Assembly (NCBI RefSeq): GCF_028656955.1
Contig: NZ_JAMDGY010000060.1
Location: forward strand, 1-36,161
Direction: 5' to 3'
Length of the DNA stretch: 36,161 nucleotides
Source of the DNA: Pseudomonas fontis
GTDB taxonomy: Bacteria; Pseudomonadota; Gammaproteobacteria; Pseudomonadales; Pseudomonadaceae
Within the stretch, counting starts at the first letter, position 1. Each line of letters opens with the position of its first letter. Made by a program: the position numbers and the translations under genes. The notes beneath the pieces were generated by a model. It searched no databases and was not told the DNA's origin. It saw nothing but the letters and a program-made list of their open reading frames with translations. Of this stretch, positions 33,197 to 36,161 are shown piece by piece.

Positions 33197-34630
33197 TCAG
33201 CGCATCATGTCCTTGACCATCCGCTGCTGTTCGAGGATGTCGCGCTGGCGCGCATCGAGCTTGGACGCCAGCTGGAAGTTGTTGCCCGCCCGGCGCTTGG
33301 CGTAATCAAGCTGCTGCACGGCCTGATCGTAATCACCGACCAGCGCAAAATACTCCGCCCGTGCCTGGTGCAGGCCAATGGTATCGCCCGCCAAGCCGCG
33401 TGCTTCGGCCACTTCGTACCAGACATCCGGATCGTCCGAGCGCGACTTGAGCAAGGCTTCCAGTGCTTTTTGCGCCTCCACCGGGCGATTCTGCTTGAGC
33501 AGCAGGTCGGCATTGGCCTGTTGCAGCGGGTAGTTGGCCGGGTACAGCGCGCGCATCTTGGTGACTCGCTGCTGGGCATCGGCCAAACGGTTGTTGGTGA
33601 TATCCAGGTCGATCTGCGCCAGGTTGTAGGTAATGTCGTTCGGCGCCTTGGCCAGCAACGGCTTGAGGTTCTCTCGCGCTTCGTTCAACTGCCCGCCCTT
33701 GATCTGTGCCAGGGCCAGTCCGTAGCGGGCGGCATCCAGGTTAGGTGTTTCGTCCAGCTGCGCCCGGAAGCGTTTGGCGGCAAGGCCAGGTGTGCCTTCG
33801 TAGATCAACTGCACGCGGGCCCGCACCAGCTGGTAGCGCAGGCTGTCCTCGGTGCCGCCGGGTGGCGCCTGTTCGGCACGGTTACGGGTGTCGGCGATAC
33901 GCGACTCGGTAACCGGGTGGGTCAGGAGGAATTCTGGTGGTTTGGCGTCGAAGCGGTACTGGCGCGACAGACGTTCGAACATGCTGGGCATGGTACGAGG
34001 GTCGTAGCCGGCCTTTTCCAGGTTGAGAATGCCGATGCGGTCAGCTTCCTGCTCATTCTGCCGGGAGAACGTGCGCTGCGACTGGATGGCGGCGGCCTGG
34101 CTGCCGGCAATCGCCGCGATACCGGCATCCCCGGCGCCTGCGGCGGCGGCCACGATGCCGACCAGCAGGGCGGCCATCATCGGCATCTGCATGCGCTGCT
34201 GGGCCTCGACGCCACGGGCGAAGTGGCGTTGCGACAAGTGCGCCAGTTCGTGCGCGAGTACCGAAACGTACTCGCCTTCGGTCTGGGCATTGAGGAACAG
34301 GCCGCCGTTGACCCCGACAATCCCGCCGGGCGCGGCAAAGGCGTTGAGTTCGCGGCTGTCGATCAGGATGAATTCCAGGCGCCGGTCCTGCAACTGGCTG
34401 GTTTCAGCGAGGCGGTAGACGCTGGTTTCGACATAATCCTTGAGCTGGGGATCGTTCAGTTGATTGACATTGCCGCGCAACAAGCTGAGCCATGCACGGC
34501 CCAATTGGTGCTCCTGTTGCGGCGAAACAATGGCAGAACTGGCGTCGCCGAGTGACGGCAGGTCGTCGGCCTGGCTCGGGAGAGCCATCAGACAGGCCAG
34601 CGTCAGCAGGGTAGGGCGCAGTAAATTCAT
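33197..34630 (-). CDS. bepA: M48-family periplasmic metalloprotease, BepA-like
   Basis: A 477-residue precursor. Signal peptide (MNLLRPTLLTLACLMALPSQA), then an M48 protease domain with HELAH (His127, Glu128, His131) and the third zinc ligand region NEQEADRIGI, then C-terminal TPR repeats (from about residue 290: AARYGLALAQIKGGQLNEARENL). BepA degrades or assists stalled LptD and other outer-membrane proteins. ATG at 34630 is used; a TTG seven codons upstream is open but unlikely. The Shine-Dalgarno is weak. Divergent from the TusA-like gene, sharing a 129-base gap. The P. aeruginosa counterpart is PA1005. Confidence 0.92.
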   Translation of the reverse strand: MNLLRPTLLTLACLMALPSQADDLPSLGDASSAIVSPQQEHQLGRAWLSLLRGNVNQLNDPQLKDYVETSVYRLAETSQLQDRRLEFILIDSRELNAFAAPGGIVGVNGGLFLNAQTEGEYVSVLAHELAHLSQRHFARGVEAQQRMQMPMMAALLVGIVAAAAGAGDAGIAAIAGSQAAAIQSQRTFSRQNEQEADRIGILNLEKAGYDPRTMPSMFERLSRQYRFDAKPPEFLLTHPVTESRIADTRNRAEQAPPGGTEDSLRYQLVRARVQLIYEGTPGLAAKRFRAQLDETPNLDAARYGLALAQIKGGQLNEARENLKPLLAKAPNDITYNLAQIDLDITNNRLADAQQRVTKMRALYPANYPLQQANADLLLKQNRPVEAQKALEALLKSRSDDPDVWYEVAEARGLAGDTIGLHQARAEYFALVGDYDQAVQQLDYAKRRAGNNFQLASKLDARQRDILEQQRMVKDMMR

Positions 34631-34759
34631 GCACGAAGCTCTGGTCGACAAAGAACCTTACTGTAGCCGGCTCACACGTTGGCGACCAGTGGCGGTATTC
34701 TACGAGCCCTTTTTCGCCTCCCCTGGTCAACCGGGTGCATGCCCGTCTGGAGAAACCTG

Positions 34760-34999
34760 ATGTCCGAAGATCAATCCTGTGATGCCGAGCTGGATGCCAG
34801 TGGCCTGAACTGTCCGCTGCCGTTGCTCAAGGCAAAGCTGGAACTGAATCGTCTGGCCAGTGGCGCGGTGCTCAAGGTGATTGCCACTGATGGTGGATCG
34901 CAGCGGGATTTCCGCACTTTTGCCAAATTGGCAGGTCACACGCTGCTTGCTGAAAAAGTCGAAGCCGGGGTGTACACCTACTGGCTGAAGAAAGCCTGA
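34760..34999 (+). CDS. TusA/SirA-family sulfur-carrier protein
   Basis: A 79-residue protein with the CPxP active site (Cys18 in GLNCPLPLLKAK) on the IF3-C-like TusA fold. TusA proteins carry persulfide sulfur for tRNA thiolation or cofactor work. The P. aeruginosa homologue at this site (PA1006) is linked to molybdenum homeostasis and nitrate growth, which may be the job here as well. The GGAG at 34749-34752 precedes the ATG by 7 bases. The perM-like gene follows 27 bases downstream, likely in the same operon. Confidence 0.92.
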   Translation: MSEDQSCDAELDASGLNCPLPLLKAKLELNRLASGAVLKVIATDGGSQRDFRTFAKLAGHTLLAEKVEAGVYTYWLKKA

Positions 35000-35026
35000 G
35001 CTATTTTCGCGTTTTAAGGATCGTTG

Positions 35027-36097
35027 ATGTTCAAAGTGCTGCGCAACTGGATGCACCGCTACTTCTCGGATGAGGAGGCAGTGGTGCTGGCGGTCCTGCT
35101 GATACTGGGGTTTACCGCGATACTCACGCTGGGCGGCATGCTCGCGCCGGTATTGGCCGGCATGGTCCTGGCGTTCCTGATGCAGGGGCTGGTCAACGCG
35201 CTGGAGCGCTGGCGGGTGCCGAGCAAGGTCGCGGTTGCCTTGGTGTTCACCTTGTTCCTCGGGGCGCTGGGGGTGTTTCTGCTGGTGCTGGTGCCGCTGC
35301 TGTGGCACCAGGTAATCACCTTGTTCAACGAGCTGCCGGGGATGCTGGGCAAGTGGCAGTCATTGCTGCTGCTGTTGCCGGAGCGTTACCCGCACCTGGT
35401 GTCCGATGAGCAGGTGCTGCAGGCGATCGAGGCCATGCGCGGCGAGATCGGCAAGTTTGGCCAGTGGGCGTTGAGTTTCTCCCTGTCGAGCCTGCCGTTG
35501 CTGGTCAACATCATGATCTACCTGGTGCTGGTGCCGATCCTGGTGTTCTTCTTCCTCAAGGATCGCGAGCAGATCGCGCGCTGGGCGGGTGGCTACCTGC
35601 CGCGGGAGCGCGCGCTGATGACCCGGGTGGCGGAAGAGATGAACCGGCAGATCGCCAACTACATCCGTGGCAAGGGCATCGAGATCCTGATTTGTGGTGT
35701 GGCTACCTATATCGCCTTCGCCTGGCTGGGGCTGAACTACGCGGCCTTGCTGGCGCTGCTGGTGGGCTTGTCGGTGGTGGTGCCGTATGTGGGGGCGGTG
35801 GTGGTCACGGTGCCAGTCACCTTGATTGCGTTGTTCCAGTGGGGTTGGGGCGACCAGTTCATCTACCTGATGGCGGTGTACGCGATCATCCAGGCGCTGG
35901 ATGGCAACGTGCTGGTGCCGCTGTTGTTCTCGGAGGCGGTGAGCCTGCACCCGGTGGCGATCATTTGCGCGGTGCTGCTGTTTGGCGGGCTGTGGGGCTT
36001 CTGGGGGATCTTCTTCGCCATTCCGCTGGCGACGCTGTTCAAGGCGGTGCTGGATGCCTGGCCACGGCGTGAGCCGATGGTCGCGCCGCTGCTGTAG
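35027..36097 (+). CDS. AI-2E/PerM-family transporter
   Basis: A 356-residue membrane protein with about seven hydrophobic segments, a large extracytoplasmic or coiled loop between the third and fourth, and the family's GLSVVVPYVGA and PLATLFKAVL C-terminal elements. The family includes TqsA and PerM; substrates are mostly unproven. The ATG at 35027 (AAGGA 6 bases upstream) is preferred over the TTG one codon earlier. It follows the TusA-like gene as in P. aeruginosa (PA1006-PA1007). Confidence 0.85.
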   Translation: MFKVLRNWMHRYFSDEEAVVLAVLLILGFTAILTLGGMLAPVLAGMVLAFLMQGLVNALERWRVPSKVAVALVFTLFLGALGVFLLVLVPLLWHQVITLFNELPGMLGKWQSLLLLLPERYPHLVSDEQVLQAIEAMRGEIGKFGQWALSFSLSSLPLLVNIMIYLVLVPILVFFFLKDREQIARWAGGYLPRERALMTRVAEEMNRQIANYIRGKGIEILICGVATYIAFAWLGLNYAALLALLVGLSVVVPYVGAVVVTVPVTLIALFQWGWGDQFIYLMAVYAIIQALDGNVLVPLLFSEAVSLHPVAIICAVLLFGGLWGFWGIFFAIPLATLFKAVLDAWPRREPMVAPLL

Positions 36098-36115
36098 GGT
36101 GTTGTAGCCGCTGCC

Positions 36116-36161
36116 GTCAGGCTGCGCTGGAGTCCGTAGGGCTCCCCAAGGCGGCGCCTGC
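36116..36161. repeat. REP-like repeat, second copy, truncated by the window edge
   Basis: From 36116 the sequence parallels positions 1-44 with few differences: GGCTGCGCTGGAG, a short variable piece, GGGCTCCC and AAGGCGGCGC occur in both, in the same orientation. The inner GGAGTCC/GGGCTCC pairing is less perfect than in copy one. It begins 19 bases after the permease stop. Confidence 0.6.

Overview
The window is a stretch of bacterial chromosome from a gamma-proteobacterium of the genus Pseudomonas, most likely the P. putida side of the genus. The evidence is the high GC content and the order mprF, proS, oprD, slyX, aspS, ruvCAB, ybgC-tolQRAB-oprL-cpoB, queE-queC, tRNA-Lys, nadA, which from memory follows the P. 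aeruginosa PAO1 order PA0919 to PA1007 with local differences. The initiator tRNA, the REP-type palindromes and the LexA and ArgR-like sites fit the same genus. No phage gene, transposase, CRISPR array or rRNA is visible.

Layout. At 1-4000, on the minus strand, mprF is followed by an AcvB/VirJ-family hydrolase, a pair that makes and hydrolyses aminoacyl-phosphatidylglycerol. At 4160-4520 two identical initiator tRNA-fMet genes lie in tandem, each with its own promoter. A LexA-boxed dinB follows on the plus strand. At 5750-10000 the minus strand carries proS with a downstream lipoprotein gene, then an OprD-family porin with a possible ArgR operator. About 800 bases with no convincing gene (9987-10785) separate oprD from the HIT-slyX pair. 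Next come a membrane-anchored cold-shock protein, dps, a small ribbon-helix-helix protein, and an fmdB-like gene, aspS and yebC.

From 16.5 to 24.4 kb run ruvC-ruvA-ruvB (Holliday junction processing) and ybgC-tolQ-tolR-tolA-tolB-pal-cpoB (envelope constriction and outer-membrane integrity). The genes are packed tightly, with ATGA/TGATG/GTGA overlaps. queE and queC (preQ0 synthesis) follow, and the conserved block ends at tRNA-Lys(TTT).

The segment between tRNA-Lys and nadA (26.0-32.0 kb) is the most accessory-looking part. It holds an SbmA/BacA-type ABC exporter or importer, an orphan FecR-like protein behind a good Fur box, an oxaloacetate decarboxylase of the PEP-mutase superfamily, and a YdgA/DUF945 protein. 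In P. aeruginosa the equivalent tRNA-Lys is a known island insertion site. Then nadA, a large REP palindrome, a BepA-like protease (minus), a TusA-family protein and a PerM/AI-2E permease close the window. A REP-like repeat occurs in the same orientation at both ends of the window.

I did not find a clearly new multi-gene system. The best leads are the orphan FecR with its Fur box, the duplicated initiator-tRNA cassette in which one terminator arm is missing, the gene-free structured region upstream of oprD, and the tRNA-Lys-proximal variable segment.
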